Origin: Rhizobium leguminosarum bv. trifolii WSM2297
GTDB taxonomy: Bacteria; Pseudomonadota; Alphaproteobacteria; Rhizobiales; Rhizobiaceae
Direction of reading: 5' to 3'
DNA: 64,000 nucleotides
Assembly (NCBI RefSeq): GCF_000271845.1
Contig: NZ_JH719395.1
Location: 3,590,253-3,654,252, forward strand
The translations under genes were made by a program, and so were the position numbers. Under the pieces are notes generated by a model. That model was given only the letters and a program-made list of their open reading frames with translations, was not told where the DNA came from and did not search any database. Positions within the stretch are counted from its first letter, which is position 1. Every line of letters starts with the position of its first letter. Below are positions 50,791-62,174 of the stretch, piece after piece.

Positions 50791-52577
50791 GCGGCGGCGT
50801 CAAGCGGCAGAGCCAGGATAAAGCGTGCACCGAGCACCTTTCCGCCTTCGGTGTCGGTGATGTTTTCTGCTCTCAGCGAGCCGCCATGGGCTTCGGCAAT
50901 CTGCCGGCTGATCGACAGGCCGAGCCCCGAATTCTGCCCGAAGCCTTCCGATTCCGGTCGGTCCGTATAGAAACGCTCGAAGATGCGGTCGATATTTTCC
51001 GCCTGGATGCCGGGGCCGTTGTCTTCGATCGTGGTGACGCAGCGCGAACGTGTCCGCACCAGCCGCACGGTAATCTTGCCGCCCTTCTCAGGCACGAAAG
51101 AGCGGGCGTTCTCGATCAGGTTGGCGATGATCTGGCCGATGCGCAGATCGTGGCCGTTGACGACGAAGCGCGTCTTGACGTTCGGCTTGCGATCGATCGC
51201 ATATTCGATTTCCACCTGCTTCTTGCTGCTTCTGACCTGGCGTGAAACCTCGATAAGGTCGCGCAACAGCACCTCCATGTCGACGGAACCGGCATCGACG
51301 CGCGCGAGTTCGGCATCGAGGCGGGAGGCGTCGGAGATATCGCTGATCAGCCGGTCGAGGCGGCGGACATCGTGCTGGATGACGTCCATCAGCCGCTTCT
51401 TGGAATCGTCGGACCGGGCAAGCGGCAGCGTTTCGACGGCGCTGCGCAGCGAAGTCAGCGGATTCTTGAGTTCGTGGCTGACATCGGCGGCGAAACTTTC
51501 GATCGCATCGATGCGGTCGTAGAGCGCCGTCGTCATCTCGCGCAATGCGATGGAAAGATTGCCGATTTCATCCTGGCGGGCGGAAAAGTCAGGAATCTGC
51601 TCACGCGTCTTGGCCCCGCGGCGCACACGGATGGCGGCGGCCGAAAGGCGGCGCAGCGGATTGGCGATCGTCGACGAGAGCACCAGCGACAGCAGCACGT
51701 TCACCAGCGTCGCGACGCCGAAGACGCGCATGATCGCAAGCCGCTCGGCATGAACGATATTGTCGATGTCGCCTGCCTGGGTCGACAACAGCAGCACCCC
51801 GAGCACGGCGCGGAAACGCTGGATCGGCACGGCGACCGAAACGATCAGCTCGCCTTTTTCGGTCGTGCGCACGACGGCGCCGCGCACGCCGGTGAGCGCG
51901 TTCATCACCTCAGGATAGATCGAACCGTCGCCGCCCGGCGCTTCCTTGTAGAGCGGCAGGTTGCCGGGCTGCAGCGCCTTGTTGAACAGGGTGGCAAACC
52001 ATTCGCTCCAGGTCTGCTTCTCCTCCTCGACCGGCGGCAGGTCGAAACGCAGCACTTGGCCGCGCGAATAAAGATGGCGGGAATCTAGCAGCAGATTGGC
52101 ATCGGCATCGAAGATGCGGGCGCGGGTGCGCGTCGGAGAGATCAGCCGGCGCAGCACCGGCGCGACTTTCTCGGGATCGATCGGGAATTCGAGGTCTTCG
52201 TCGTTCGGTACCGGGGTGATGCTCTGGCCGGCCTGCAGCTCGAGCAGCTTCTGGGGATCGATGGTGATCGAGTTCGTATCGACCGATGCGGAAGCCGAAA
52301 TGGCGCCGGCGATGATCTCGCCTTGCGTCAAAAGGCTCTCGGCGCGGGCGTCGATCAGTCCCTCGCGAAACTGGTTGAGGTAGAGGATGCCGCCGACCAG
52401 CACCAGCAGTGCGACGAGATTGAAGAAGACGATGCGCCGCGTCAGGCTCGAAAATACGGCATTGCCGAAGATGCGGCGGATCAGCGTGAAAGGATGCGAC
52501 CAACGGCGGTCTCGGACGCGACGGGTGTTTACGCCCTCCGCATCGTCCAGATCCCTATCCTGCACCAACTGTGCCAA
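50787..52577 (-). CDS. chvG: Sensor histidine kinase ChvG (ExoS)
   Basis: Membrane sensor of the ChvG-ChvI system, which responds to acid and envelope signals and is needed for symbiosis or virulence in Rhizobiales (596 residues). A first transmembrane helix is near residues 48-68, a periplasmic domain to about 260, a second helix near 285-305, then HAMP. The H-box FAADVSHELKNPLTSL has His368, followed by IGQIIANLIENARSF and NSGLGLSISRQI. It starts at TTG 52577 and follows chvI by about 80 bases. Confidence 0.95.
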   Translation of the reverse strand: MAQLVQDRDLDDAEGVNTRRVRDRRWSHPFTLIRRIFGNAVFSSLTRRIVFFNLVALLVLVGGILYLNQFREGLIDARAESLLTQGEIIAGAISASASVDTNSITIDPQKLLELQAGQSITPVPNDEDLEFPIDPEKVAPVLRRLISPTRTRARIFDADANLLLDSRHLYSRGQVLRFDLPPVEEEKQTWSEWFATLFNKALQPGNLPLYKEAPGGDGSIYPEVMNALTGVRGAVVRTTEKGELIVSVAVPIQRFRAVLGVLLLSTQAGDIDNIVHAERLAIMRVFGVATLVNVLLSLVLSSTIANPLRRLSAAAIRVRRGAKTREQIPDFSARQDEIGNLSIALREMTTALYDRIDAIESFAADVSHELKNPLTSLRSAVETLPLARSDDSKKRLMDVIQHDVRRLDRLISDISDASRLDAELARVDAGSVDMEVLLRDLIEVSRQVRSSKKQVEIEYAIDRKPNVKTRFVVNGHDLRIGQIIANLIENARSFVPEKGGKITVRLVRTRSRCVTTIEDNGPGIQAENIDRIFERFYTDRPESEGFGQNSGLGLSISRQIAEAHGGSLRAENITDTEGGKVLGARFILALPLDAAA

Positions 52578-52656
52578 CGACTGGCCCTTTCGAAGGGCGG
52601 GGCCGGATAAACCGGCCCGCAGCCCTCAACAATGTCTCGCGCTGCGCCGTCTGGGC

Positions 52657-53409
52657 TCAGGCTGCTTCGCGGAAGCGGTATCCCACTCCGTAGAGCGTTT
52701 CAATCATATCAAAGTCGTTGTCGACCATCTTGAATTTCTTGCGCAGCCGCTTGATGTGGCTGTCGATGGTCCGGTCGTCGACATAGACCTGTTCGTCATA
52801 GGCTGCGTCCATCAGCGCGTCGCGGCTTTTGACGACGCCGGGGCGCTGCGCCAGCGAATGCAGGATGAGGAATTCGGTGACCGTCAGGGTAACGGCCTCA
52901 CCTTTCCAGGTGCAGGTATGACGTTCCTGATCCATAACCAGCTGTCCGCGCTCCAGCGAGCGGGCCTGCTGCACGGCGCCGTTTTTCGGCGCGCCGACGG
53001 GGCTCGTGCCGGCGGCTGCGGCTTCACGGCTAGAGGCGCGCCGCAGCACGGCGCGGACGCGCTCGACCAGCAGACGCTGCGAAAAAGGCTTGGTGATGAA
53101 ATCGTCGGCGCCCATCTTCAGGCCGAAGAGCTCATCGATCTCTTCATCCTTGGAGGTGAGGAAGATGACGGGAATATCCGACTTCTGCCGCAGGCGGCGC
53201 AGCAGTTCCATGCCATCCATGCGCGGCATCTTGATATCGAAGATCGCCAGCTGCGGCGGTCGCGCCAGAAGGCCGTCGAGCGCCGAAGCACCGTCCGTAT
53301 AAGTCTCGACCTTATATCCTTCGGCCTCCAGTGCGATCGACACCGAGGTGAGGATGTTGCGGTCGTCGTCAACGAGCGCGATTGTCGGCATGGTGTTGGT
53401 CTCCGTCAT
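52657..53409 (-). CDS. chvI: Response regulator ChvI
   Basis: OmpR-family regulator (250 residues) paired with ChvG. The receiver has the acidic pair DDD at 14-16, the phospho-acceptor Asp58 ([13 protein letters not shown]) and Lys near 106 (FITKPFS). The winged-helix domain covers about residues 145-250 with [16 protein letters not shown] and [10 protein letters not shown]. Starts are ATG 53409 or ATG 53391 (MPTIALV). Divergent from pckA. Confidence 0.96.
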   Translation of the reverse strand: MTETNTMPTIALVDDDRNILTSVSIALEAEGYKVETYTDGASALDGLLARPPQLAIFDIKMPRMDGMELLRRLRQKSDIPVIFLTSKDEEIDELFGLKMGADDFITKPFSQRLLVERVRAVLRRASSREAAAAGTSPVGAPKNGAVQQARSLERGQLVMDQERHTCTWKGEAVTLTVTEFLILHSLAQRPGVVKSRDALMDAAYDEQVYVDDRTIDSHIKRLRKKFKMVDNDFDMIETLYGVGYRFREAA

Positions 53410-53728
53410 CAGTGCGCAATCTCCCGGATTTTGCTCTCCCCAGGCGGTCTCAGTGACCGGATGCGCTTATGGAGGATAAAGGTGGAACAAATTGTGGCAA
53501 AGATAAAGGGAAAGATTGTCGTCGAATTCGCCGGCAATCTTAAGTGGCGCGACAAAATGTTTCAACGCGCAATCTAAAACGATTTAAAACGGAGGCAATA
53601 AATTTAAATCGATTAAATAATTGATATTACTATATTTTTTCAAGTTTTGTGTCTTGTGTTTTAAAATTTCTACCCGTATTTTCGCGATTAGTTTTAACGG
53701 CAACGCGCCTGAGCAAAGGGAACTAGCC
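53410..53728. other. Divergent intergenic region chvI / pckA
   Basis: 319 bases with a marked AT-rich stretch at about 53572-53690 containing ATTTAAATC, TTGATATTACTATATTTTTT and TTTTAAAATTTC. It must hold the pckA and chvI promoters. A LacI-type palindrome candidate lies at 53603. The longer in-frame extension of pckA through this region has a low-complexity start ([14 protein letters not shown]) and is not credible. Confidence 0.6.
53603..53618. promoter_or_regulatory. Candidate LacI-type operator upstream of pckA
   Basis: TTTAAATCGATTAAAT, an imperfect palindrome centred on ATCGAT, about 110 bases before the start codon. The central CG fits LacI-family operators such as those of PckR, a known regulator of pckA in Sinorhizobium. 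The assignment is by inference. Confidence 0.35.
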
Positions 53729-55339
<1,611 letters not shown>

Positions 55340-55348
55340 GAAGCGCAA

Positions 55349-55392
55349 GCAATTCCAGCAAAAGCGTGTAGCGGTTTTACGCCCGGAATTGC
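55349..55392. repeat. Palindromic intergenic repeat, copy B
   Basis: GCAATTCC (55349) pairs perfectly with GGAATTGC (ends 55392), enclosing AGCAAAAGCGTGTAGCGG and TTTTACGCCC. It is nearly the same as the first hairpin of copy A. Located between pckA and its terminator. Confidence 0.8.
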
Positions 55393-55418
55393 ACTAAACA
55401 GACTCTCTGACTCACGTG

Positions 55419-55449
55419 AAACCCGGCATCGCAGGACTGCCGGGTTTTT
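55419..55449 (+). terminator. Terminator downstream of pckA
   Basis: Stem AAACCCGGCA / TGCCGGGTTT with a nine-base loop and a run of five T's. Confidence 0.88.
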
Positions 55450-55501
55450 CCGTTGACGGCCGATATGTTCAACCGGCTGTCAATGTGAGATAGAACGGGG
55501 C

Positions 55502-55942
55502 ATGGCCAGCGACGCACTCTATATCGACGACAGGATCACCATCGCCGGATGGGAGCTGACGGAACAGTTTGTTCTGGCGGGCGGTCCCGGCGGGCAGAAC
55601 GTCAACAAGGTTTCGACCGCGGTCCAGCTGTTCTTCAACATCCCGAACTCGCCGTCGCTGAACGACCGCGTCAAGGCCAATGCGGTCAAGCTCGCCGGCC
55701 GGCGCCTGTCGAAGGAAGGGGTGCTGATGATCGAGGCGAGCCGCTTTCGCAGCCAGGACCGTAATCGCGAGGACGCGCGCGACCGGCTGAAGGAGTTGAT
55801 TCTGGAGGCCGCCAAGCCGCCGCCGCCGCCGCGCAAGAAGACCAGGCCGACCAAGGGGTCGGTCGAGCGCCGCCTGAAGGAAAAATCCGGCCGCTCGGAA
55901 GTCAAGAAAATGCGCGGCCGCCCTGGCGGAAGCAGTGAATGA
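55502..55942 (+). CDS. arfB: Alternative ribosome-rescue factor ArfB (YaeJ)
   Basis: Codon-independent peptidyl-tRNA hydrolase that frees stalled ribosomes (146 residues). The GGQ motif is in GGPGGQNVNK (residues 27-36), and the tail from about residue 105 is rich in K, R and P (KPPPPPRKKTRPTKGS, KKMRGRPGG), which enters the empty mRNA channel in homologues. It has only the catalytic domain of release factors. It overlaps alkB. Confidence 0.94.
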   Translation: MASDALYIDDRITIAGWELTEQFVLAGGPGGQNVNKVSTAVQLFFNIPNSPSLNDRVKANAVKLAGRRLSKEGVLMIEASRFRSQDRNREDARDRLKELILEAAKPPPPPRKKTRPTKGSVERRLKEKSGRSEVKKMRGRPGGSSE

Positions 55943-56561
55943 CATGCCGGACCTCTTGAGCGGCATTCGCCATCTCCCCGGCTATCTCGACCGGGCGCGC
56001 CAGGAGGCGTTGGTCGAGGTCATCCGCACCATTGTCGCCAAGGCGCCGCTTTATGTGCCGGTCATGCCCGGCACCGGCAAGCCGATGTCGGTGCGCATGA
56101 CCAATTGCGGGCCGCTCGGCTGGGTGACCGACAAGGAGCGCGGCTATCGTTACCAGCCGACGCATCCGGCAACCGGCAGGCCTTGGCCCGATATGCCGCA
56201 GGAATTACTCGATATCTGGAATGATGTCGGCGGCTACGACAAGCCGCCGGAAGCTTGCCTGATCAATTTCTACTCCGACGACGCCCGTATGGGCCTGCAT
56301 CAGGACAAGGACGAGAGGGATTTCCAGGCGCCGGTCGTCTCGATTTCGCTCGGCAACAGTTGCCTCTTCCGCATCGGCGGCCTCAGCCGCAAGGATCGTA
56401 CGCTATCCTTTAAGCTGTCCAGCGGCGATGTGGTCGTTCTGGGCGGCGAGGGGAGGCTGTGTTTCCACGGCGTCGACCGCATTCATCCGGCGACGTCGAC
56501 GCTCTTGAAGAATGGCGGCCGCATCAATCTGACGCTGCGCCGCGTCAATCCTTCGAGCTGA
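55935..56561 (+). CDS. alkB: AlkB-family 2-oxoglutarate/Fe(II) DNA repair dioxygenase
   Basis: Oxidative demethylation of alkylated DNA bases (208 residues). The iron ligands are in GLHQDKDE (HxD) and FHGVDRI (distal H); the 2-oxoglutarate-binding arginines are in RINLTLRRV. CLINFYSDDARMGLH is a family signature. It starts at GTG 55935, overlapping arfB by eight bases; an ATG three codons later is an alternative. Confidence 0.93.
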   Translation: MNDMPDLLSGIRHLPGYLDRARQEALVEVIRTIVAKAPLYVPVMPGTGKPMSVRMTNCGPLGWVTDKERGYRYQPTHPATGRPWPDMPQELLDIWNDVGGYDKPPEACLINFYSDDARMGLHQDKDERDFQAPVVSISLGNSCLFRIGGLSRKDRTLSFKLSSGDVVVLGGEGRLCFHGVDRIHPATSTLLKNGGRINLTLRRVNPSS

Positions 56562-56582
56562 CAGTCAGCGCAGGATCGCCTG

Positions 56583-57578
56583 CTATAGTTTCCGCAGTGC
56601 GACCTGTTCGATCAGATGATCCTTGCCCTTTTTCAGGATGAGATCGGCACGCGGCCGCGTCGGCAGGATATTCTGGCGCAGGTTTTTCAGGTTGATATTC
56701 GTCCAGAGTTCCTCGGCGATCTCGAGCGCTTCCCCATCGCTGATCGAGGCGTAGCGATGGAAATAGGAATTAGGATCCCGGAAGGCGGTTTCGCGCAGCC
56801 GCATGAAGCGTGTGACGTACCAGTTGTGAATCTGGTCTTCGGCGGCATCGATATAGATCGAGAAGTCGAAGAAGTCGGACACCATCGGCACGATCTTGCC
56901 GCCGGCAGGCAGGTCGCGCGATTGCAGCACGTTGATGCCCTCGAAGATCAGGATGTCGGGCCGGTCGACGATCTTGTATTCATCCGGCAGCACGTCATAG
57001 ACGAGGTGCGAATAGCTGGGCGCCTTCACATCCGGCTGTCCGGCCTTGATCGCCGAGAGAAAACGCAGGATCGCGGCCGTATCGTAACTCTCCGGAAAAC
57101 CCTTGCGCTGCATCAGCTTTTGCCGCTGTAGCACGGCGTTCGGATGAAGGAAGCCGTCGGTGGTGACGAGGTCGACTTTCGGACTGGAAGGCCAGCGCCC
57201 TAGCAGTTCCTTGAGGATACGGGCGGTGGTCGATTTTCCCACAGCGACCGAGCCGGCGATGCCGATGACGAAGGGCGTCTTCGTCACATCGGAGAGGCTG
57301 AGGAAGCGGTTGCGCTGTTCAAACAGCATCTGCGAGGATTCGACATGCGCCGACAGCAGCCGCGACAGCGACAGATAGATGCGCCGGACCTCGTCGAGAT
57401 CGATCGGGTCGCCCATCGAACGCAGCCGCTTGACCTCGTCGCTGGTCAGCGTCAATGGCGTGTCGGCGCGGAACTTCGCCCACTGCTCGGAAGAAAAGAA
57501 GTGGTAGGGCGAATAGGATTCCGACTGGAAGTGATCCAACGTTTCCGGCACCCCGATAATCTCAGTCGCGATACTCAT
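56583..57578 (-). CDS. coaA: Pantothenate kinase (type I)
   Basis: First step of coenzyme A synthesis (331 residues). The P-loop GSVAVGKS is at residues 109-116, with [13 protein letters not shown] and FEGINVLQ. It starts four bases into the hisE end (overlap 57575-57578), so it is the last gene of the his operon. Converges on alkB with only about 20 bases between the genes. Confidence 0.96.
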   Translation of the reverse strand: MSIATEIIGVPETLDHFQSESYSPYHFFSSEQWAKFRADTPLTLTSDEVKRLRSMGDPIDLDEVRRIYLSLSRLLSAHVESSQMLFEQRNRFLSLSDVTKTPFVIGIAGSVAVGKSTTARILKELLGRWPSSPKVDLVTTDGFLHPNAVLQRQKLMQRKGFPESYDTAAILRFLSAIKAGQPDVKAPSYSHLVYDVLPDEYKIVDRPDILIFEGINVLQSRDLPAGGKIVPMVSDFFDFSIYIDAAEDQIHNWYVTRFMRLRETAFRDPNSYFHRYASISDGEALEIAEELWTNINLKNLRQNILPTRPRADLILKKGKDHLIEQVALRKL

Positions 57579-57898
57579 GAACTCTGCCGGCCGGCCTTTT
57601 CCTTGAGGCCGGACTGCGCGGTTCTGCGCTCGAGCTCGGCCATGACATTCTCTAACGGTATTTCAGCAATCTTCAATACGACCAATAGGTGATAGAGCAC
57701 ATCGGCGGCTTCATAGGTCAGATTGTCGCGGTCGCCGGTCACCGCCGCCATCACCGCTTCGATCGCCTCTTCGCCGAGCTTCTTTGCCGCTTTCGGCTGG
57801 CCGGCGGCCACGAGCTTTGCCGTCCAGGATTGCTCCGGTGAGGCTTTCGACCGCTCGGCGACGATGCTTTCGAGATCGGAAAGGGAAAATCCGCTCAT
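57575..57898 (-). CDS. hisE: Phosphoribosyl-ATP pyrophosphatase
   Basis: Second step of histidine synthesis (107 residues). The MazG-like signature [13 protein letters not shown] and [20 protein letters not shown], with the metal-binding acidic residues, are intact. ATG 57898 fits the family; the open frame upstream covers the hisF end and is not used. Confidence 0.96.
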   Translation of the reverse strand: MSGFSLSDLESIVAERSKASPEQSWTAKLVAAGQPKAAKKLGEEAIEAVMAAVTGDRDNLTYEAADVLYHLLVVLKIAEIPLENVMAELERRTAQSGLKEKAGRQSS

Positions 57899-57914
57899 AG
57901 GTCCGCTTTCAAGT

Positions 57915-58703
57915 TCAGTCGAGACGCATGTCGATGCCGCACTTCGACATATAGTGTTTCGCCTCGCCGACGGAATAGGTGCCGAAGTGGAAGATCGATG
58001 CGGCGAGCACCGCATTGGCGTGGCCCTCCTTCACCCCGGCGACGAGATCGTCGAGATCGCCGACGCCGCCGGAGGCGATGACGGGCACGCGCACCGCATC
58101 GGCGATCGCCCGCGTCAGTTCCAGATCGTATCCGACCTTGGTGCCGTCGCGGTCCATCGAGGTCACCAGCAGCTCGCCGGCGCCGCGCGCCACCATCTTC
58201 TGGGCGAATTCGACGGCATCGATGCCGGTCGCGTTGCGGCCGCCATGCGTATAGATTTCCCAGGCGCTGAGATTGTCGCCGCCGACCGCCTGCGTACGCC
58301 GGCGCTTGGCGTCGATCGAGACGACGATGCACTGATCGCCGAACTTGTCGGCCGCTTCAGCGACGAAGTCGGGATTGCTGACGGCTGCCGAATTGATCGA
58401 GACCTTGTCGGCGCCGCACAGCAGGAGCTTGCGGATATCGGCGATGGTCCGCACCCCGCCGCCGACGGTCAGCGGCATGAAACATTGGTCGGCCGTGCGC
58501 GACACGACATCGAAGATCGTCTCGCGATTGTCCGAGGAAGCGGTGATGTCGAGGAAGCAGAGCTCGTCGGCACCGGCCGCATCATAGGCCTTGGCCGCTT
58601 CGACGGGATCGCCGGCATCGACGAGGTTGAGAAAGTTGACGCCCTTGACGACACGGCCGTCCTTGACGTCGAGGCAGGGAATGACACGGGCCTTGAGGGT
58701 CAT
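57915..58703 (-). CDS. hisF: Imidazole glycerol phosphate synthase subunit HisF
   Basis: Cyclase subunit of the HisHF complex (262 residues, TIM barrel). Catalytic Asp11 lies in [15 protein letters not shown], and the second Asp is in [19 protein letters not shown] and [13 protein letters not shown] are phosphate-binding loops. Its ATG directly follows the hisA stop. Confidence 0.97.
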   Translation of the reverse strand: MTLKARVIPCLDVKDGRVVKGVNFLNLVDAGDPVEAAKAYDAAGADELCFLDITASSDNRETIFDVVSRTADQCFMPLTVGGGVRTIADIRKLLLCGADKVSINSAAVSNPDFVAEAADKFGDQCIVVSIDAKRRRTQAVGGDNLSAWEIYTHGGRNATGIDAVEFAQKMVARGAGELLVTSMDRDGTKVGYDLELTRAIADAVRVPVIASGGVGDLDDLVAGVKEGHANAVLAASIFHFGTYSVGEAKHYMSKCGIDMRLD

Positions 58704-59450
58704 TTACGCGGTCTCCTTTGCCCTGCTGGCCTTGATCAGCGCCAGCGCCTGCCCGGGATCGATACGGCCGTCATAAAGCGCACGGCCTGAAATCGCGCCT
58801 TCGAGCTTCTGCGCATCCGGCTCCAGCATGCGTCTGACATCGTCGAGCGAGGCAAGGCCGCCGGAGGCAATGACCGGAATGGAGACGGCGTCGGCAAGCT
58901 CCAGCGTCGAGGCCCAGTTGATGCCGGCAAGGATGCCGTCACGGTCGATATCGGTATAGATGATCGCCGCGACGCCGGCGCCTTCGAATTTTTTGGCGAG
59001 TTCGATGATCCCGAGTTCCGAAGCCTCCGCCCAGCCCTCGACCGCCACCTTGCCGGCCTTGGCATCGATGCCGACGGCGACGTGGCCCGGAAATTTCCGG
59101 CAGGCCTCGATGACCAGATCAGGATTTCTGACCGCGACGGTGCCGAGAATGACGCGCCGCAGCCCGCGCGACAGCCAGGCCTCGATATGATCGAGGGTGC
59201 GGATGCCGCCGCCAAGCTGCACCGGATTTTTCGTTGCCTTGAGGATCGCCTCGACGGCATCGCCATTGGCCGAATGTCCCGCGAAGGCGCCGTCGAGATC
59301 GACCACATGCAGCCATTCGAACCCCTGGTCTTCGAAGGATTTCGCCTGGGCGGCCGGGTCGGTGTTGTAGACCGTCGCCTGTTGCATGTCGCCGAGCTTG
59401 AGGCGGACACATTGGCCGCCCTTCAGGTCGATCGCGGGAAAAAGGATCAT
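58704..59450 (-). CDS. hisA: ProFAR isomerase HisA
   Basis: Isomerises ProFAR to PRFAR (248 residues, TIM barrel). Catalytic Asp8 is in [14 protein letters not shown]; the second is in [18 protein letters not shown] and VIASGGLAS are phosphate loops. It lies seven bases after the 185-residue unknown gene. Confidence 0.97.
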   Translation of the reverse strand: MILFPAIDLKGGQCVRLKLGDMQQATVYNTDPAAQAKSFEDQGFEWLHVVDLDGAFAGHSANGDAVEAILKATKNPVQLGGGIRTLDHIEAWLSRGLRRVILGTVAVRNPDLVIEACRKFPGHVAVGIDAKAGKVAVEGWAEASELGIIELAKKFEGAGVAAIIYTDIDRDGILAGINWASTLELADAVSIPVIASGGLASLDDVRRMLEPDAQKLEGAISGRALYDGRIDPGQALALIKASRAKETA

Positions 59451-59456
59451 GTCGTC

Positions 59457-60014
59457 TTACGTCCGTAGTGTGGTCGATACCATCAGCGCATTCCACGCAT
59501 CTACGATATCCGAGCGGAAAAAGACAGCGGCAATGGTGGCCGCGCCGAAAAGCAGAAGAAGCAGCAGGGTGACGGTAAAGCCGGACCGAACCTGGCGCCA
59601 AAAGCTGAGACGCCGCTTCATCGATTTTTCGATGTCGCGCACGTCGCGCAGCGCCTGGCTGTTGACGGCGGCGAGCCGGATTTCCGGCTCCATCGCCTCG
59701 ACATAGGTTTCGGCATAACTCGAAAGGATCTGCGAGGCGCGGTCGCGCAGCGTATTGCGCAGGTCGGTCGAGAGATAATTGCTGGCGACCGCGGCAAGCT
59801 CGGCCTCGTTGGGAGAGCGGCCGGCGTTGCGCTTGCGATAGCTGATGACGAAATCGCGCTTCTGCCGCTCGTAAAGGGCATAGGCAAGCAGACCGATCAG
59901 ATCGTCCTCGCCTTCGATATAAAATTCCAGCACCGCCTCGGCGATATCGGCGGCGTTGATGCCGTTGGCGCGCAGCTGTGAATTCTCGTTGCCGGCCAGA
60001 AATTCTTGGATCAT
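59457..60014 (-). CDS. Unknown tail-anchored membrane protein in the his operon
   Basis: A 185-residue protein I do not recognise. The N-terminal part is acidic and helical, with ERQKRDFVISYRKRNAGRSPNEAELAA. A single hydrophobic helix near residues 147-168 (GFTVTLLLLLLFGAATIAAVFF) lies close to the C-terminus, so it is probably anchored by its tail with the bulk in the cytoplasm. No catalytic motif is seen. It overlaps the 60-residue gene by four bases and precedes hisA. Confidence 0.72.
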   Translation of the reverse strand: MIQEFLAGNENSQLRANGINAADIAEAVLEFYIEGEDDLIGLLAYALYERQKRDFVISYRKRNAGRSPNEAELAAVASNYLSTDLRNTLRDRASQILSSYAETYVEAMEPEIRLAAVNSQALRDVRDIEKSMKRRLSFWRQVRSGFTVTLLLLLLFGAATIAAVFFRSDIVDAWNALMVSTTLRT

Positions 60015-60193
60015 CGGTCCAGCCTTTCTTTCAACGCCTTGGCTGCATTGGAAAGCGCTCTTTTGTGAATGATCTCATCGACACGGCGGATAATCGTTCC
60101 GTCGGGAAGCCGGATGTCCGAGAAGGGAGGCATGCCCTCCCTGGAGGGTCTCAGCGTATAGAACACCTTGCCTGATTTCCGCGAAGCCGGCAT
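60011..60193 (-). CDS. Unknown small basic protein in the his operon
   Basis: A 60-residue protein of unknown function: MPASRKSGKVFYTLRPSRE, then DIRLPDGTIIRRVDEIIHKRALSNAA. Basic and without hydrophobic segments. ATG 60193 has AGGAG eight bases upstream. The four-base overlap (ATGA) with the following gene suggests the two are made together. Confidence 0.65.
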   Translation of the reverse strand: MPASRKSGKVFYTLRPSREGMPPFSDIRLPDGTIIRRVDEIIHKRALSNAAKALKERLDR

Positions 60194-60227
60194 CGAGCGC
60201 ACTCCTGTTCCGCCGTTTCCATCGGTA

Positions 60228-60878
60228 TTACGGGTTCCAGCGCAGGAAATTGGCGATCAGCGCCAGGCCGAGCTTCTGGCTCTTTTCCGGGTGAAACTGT
60301 GCGCCGACCATGTTGTCGCGCCCGACGAGAGCGGTCATCGCACCGCCATAGTCGACGGTCGCGATGACGTCGTCGTCGTTTTCGGCGGCAAGATGGTAGG
60401 AATGCACGAAATAGGCATGCAGCCCCTCAGGCCCCGTGGCAATGCCATCGAAAAGTGGATGTTCGCGCTTCAGGTCGAGCGTGTTCCAGCCGATCTGCGG
60501 GATTTTCAGTGTGGGATCACCGGGCGTCATCTCGACGACGTCGCCGGGGACCCAGCCGAAGCCGTGCGTCACCGTCTTCTCGAGGCCGCGCGACGACATC
60601 AGCTGCATGCCGACGCAGATACCGAGGAACGGCCGCGCCTTCTTCTCGACGGCTTCGATCAGCACCTCGGCCATCCCGGGCACGGCATCGAGGCCGCGCC
60701 GGCAATCGGCATAGGCGCCGACGCCGGGAAGCACGATACGATCGGCCGCCGCGACATTCTCTGCCCTGTCGGTGAGATCGATATGCGCATCGATGCCCGC
60801 TTCACGGGCGGCACGTTCGAAAGCCTTGGTCGCCGAACGCAAATTGCCGGAACCATAATCGATAATCGCGACGCGCAT
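60228..60878 (-). CDS. hisH: Imidazole glycerol phosphate synthase subunit HisH
   Basis: Glutamine amidotransferase subunit that supplies ammonia to HisF (216 residues). The nucleophile is Cys88 in [12 protein letters not shown], and the His-Glu pair is in AQFHPEKSQ near residue 195. The oxyanion region PGVGAYADC is present. It lies between the DUF2628 gene and the small unknown pair. Confidence 0.96.
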   Translation of the reverse strand: MRVAIIDYGSGNLRSATKAFERAAREAGIDAHIDLTDRAENVAAADRIVLPGVGAYADCRRGLDAVPGMAEVLIEAVEKKARPFLGICVGMQLMSSRGLEKTVTHGFGWVPGDVVEMTPGDPTLKIPQIGWNTLDLKREHPLFDGIATGPEGLHAYFVHSYHLAAENDDDVIATVDYGGAMTALVGRDNMVGAQFHPEKSQKLGLALIANFLRWNP

Positions 60879-60880
60879 CG

Positions 60881-61366
60881 TCAGCGTCCTCCATCAAAAC
60901 CAAAAAGGCCAAGCGCTGTGCCATGGCCCCGCGGGCCGCTCGGCCGGGATTTGTTCTCCCAGTCCGGTGCCGCGTTGTCGTCACTCTCCGTGGTGGCCGC
61001 CTGGTCCGAAAAATAGACTTGCTCGGCAATGCCGATCGTATCGGCGGCAATCAGGGCGTCTTCGGTCCAGCCCTTGGCAGCGAGGTTGCGGATCCGGAAA
61101 TTTTGGCCTTCGAGGCCGACCAGCAGATTCACGCCCAGCATGATGGCCGCGCCCGCCGGCCAGAGACCCGGTTCCTCCATCAGCGCACCGCCGATGCCCT
61201 GCAGCAGAAAGGCCGCGGCCGCATGCAGCCAAAGCCGATGTGCCAGCAGCCACGGCCAGGGGAAGAGGAAGCCGAGCAGCGTGAAGCCGTCGCGGATGGT
61301 CCGCGTCTGTTCGAGCGTGGCGCTCGTGCCGCCGGGCGGCTTCAGGAAGATATAGCTCGACGTCAT
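60881..61366 (-). CDS. DUF2628 domain membrane protein
   Basis: A 161-residue protein of the DUF2628 family (unknown function). The start [11 protein letters not shown] and [22 protein letters not shown] are typical; two to three hydrophobic segments cover residues about 28-85, followed by a charged cytoplasmic tail. ATG 61366 lies behind GGGAGCGG. Its place between hisB and hisH is common in rhizobia, but no role in histidine synthesis is known. Confidence 0.82.
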   Translation of the reverse strand: MTSSYIFLKPPGGTSATLEQTRTIRDGFTLLGFLFPWPWLLAHRLWLHAAAAFLLQGIGGALMEEPGLWPAGAAIMLGVNLLVGLEGQNFRIRNLAAKGWTEDALIAADTIGIAEQVYFSDQAATTESDDNAAPDWENKSRPSGPRGHGTALGLFGFDGGR

Positions 61367-61388
61367 TGTCGCCGCTCCCTTGAGGGGC

Positions 61389-61997
61389 TCAGACGAGCGT
61401 GCCCTTGGTCGAGGGAACACGGCCAGCCTGTCTCGGATCGATCTCTGTCGCCGTGCGCAGTGCGCGGGCAACGGCCTTGAAGCATGTCTCGGCAATATGG
61501 TGGTTGTTGGCGCCATAATGGTTGAGAATATGCAAGGTGATGCCGGCATTCTGGGCGAGCGCCTGGAAGAATTCGCGAACGAGTTCGGTGTCGAACGTGC
61601 CGATCTTCGGCGCGCTGAAGGCGACGTTCCAGACGAGGAACGGCCGGCCGGAAAGATCGACCGCAGCCTTGGTCATCGTCTCGTCCATGGCGAGATCGAT
61701 CGAAGCGTAGCGAGTGATGCCGCGCCGGTCGCCGAGCGCCTTGGAGATCGCCTGGCCGATGGCGATGCCGGTATCCTCGACCGTGTGGTGGTCGTCGATA
61801 TGCAGGTCGCCCTTGGCTTCGATTTCCATGTCGATGAGGGAATGCCGCGAAAGCTGGTCGAGCATATGGTCGAAGAAGCCGACGCCCGTCGAAATCTTCG
61901 ATTTGCCGGTGCCGTCGAGATTGACGGAAACCGAAATCGAGGTTTCGTTGGTCTTGCGGGAAACGCTGCCCGTACGGCTTGCTGCGGTCTCGGCCAT
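61389..61997 (-). CDS. hisB: Imidazoleglycerol-phosphate dehydratase
   Basis: Dehydrates imidazole glycerol phosphate (202 residues). The metal-binding motifs DHHTVEDTG and [12 protein letters not shown] are intact; [13 protein letters not shown] is also typical. ATG 61997 has GGAGGG six bases upstream; another ATG at 62009 is less well placed. It is the first gene of the his operon here and is divergent from hslV. Confidence 0.96.
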   Translation of the reverse strand: MAETAASRTGSVSRKTNETSISVSVNLDGTGKSKISTGVGFFDHMLDQLSRHSLIDMEIEAKGDLHIDDHHTVEDTGIAIGQAISKALGDRRGITRYASIDLAMDETMTKAAVDLSGRPFLVWNVAFSAPKIGTFDTELVREFFQALAQNAGITLHILNHYGANNHHIAETCFKAVARALRTATEIDPRQAGRVPSTKGTLV

Positions 61998-62082
61998 ATG
62001 GCCCTCCATCGGGAATAAGTCCGTTCCTTATCAGGCGCATCGGCAAATATCCAGAAGCCGGGCGAGAGAAAAGCCGGCCCAT

Positions 62083-62109
62083 TTGCAAACGGCGCCGGCC
62101 CACTTACAT
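62083..62109 (+). promoter_or_regulatory. Possible heat-shock (RpoH) promoter for hslVU
   Basis: TTTGCAA-like -35, a spacer of about 14 bases and CTTACAT as -10, 66 bases before hslV. Two mismatches to the RpoH -35 consensus make this tentative. Confidence 0.28.
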
Positions 62110-62174
62110 AGGGCTTAACAGGGCCGGTGTGCGGCCCGGTGGAGTAGCCCGCGCCAAGGGCAGACAGGTGTTTG

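Noticed and set aside
53621..53728. 36-residue N-terminal extension of pckA
   Set aside because: It begins in AT-rich promoter-like DNA with a sequence of Phe/Leu/Cys unlike PckA proteins; ATG 53729 gives the usual length.
55408..55423. parS-like TGACTCACGTGAAACC downstream of pckA
   Set aside because: Three mismatches to consensus, far from oriC, and it overlaps the pckA terminator stem; more likely chance.
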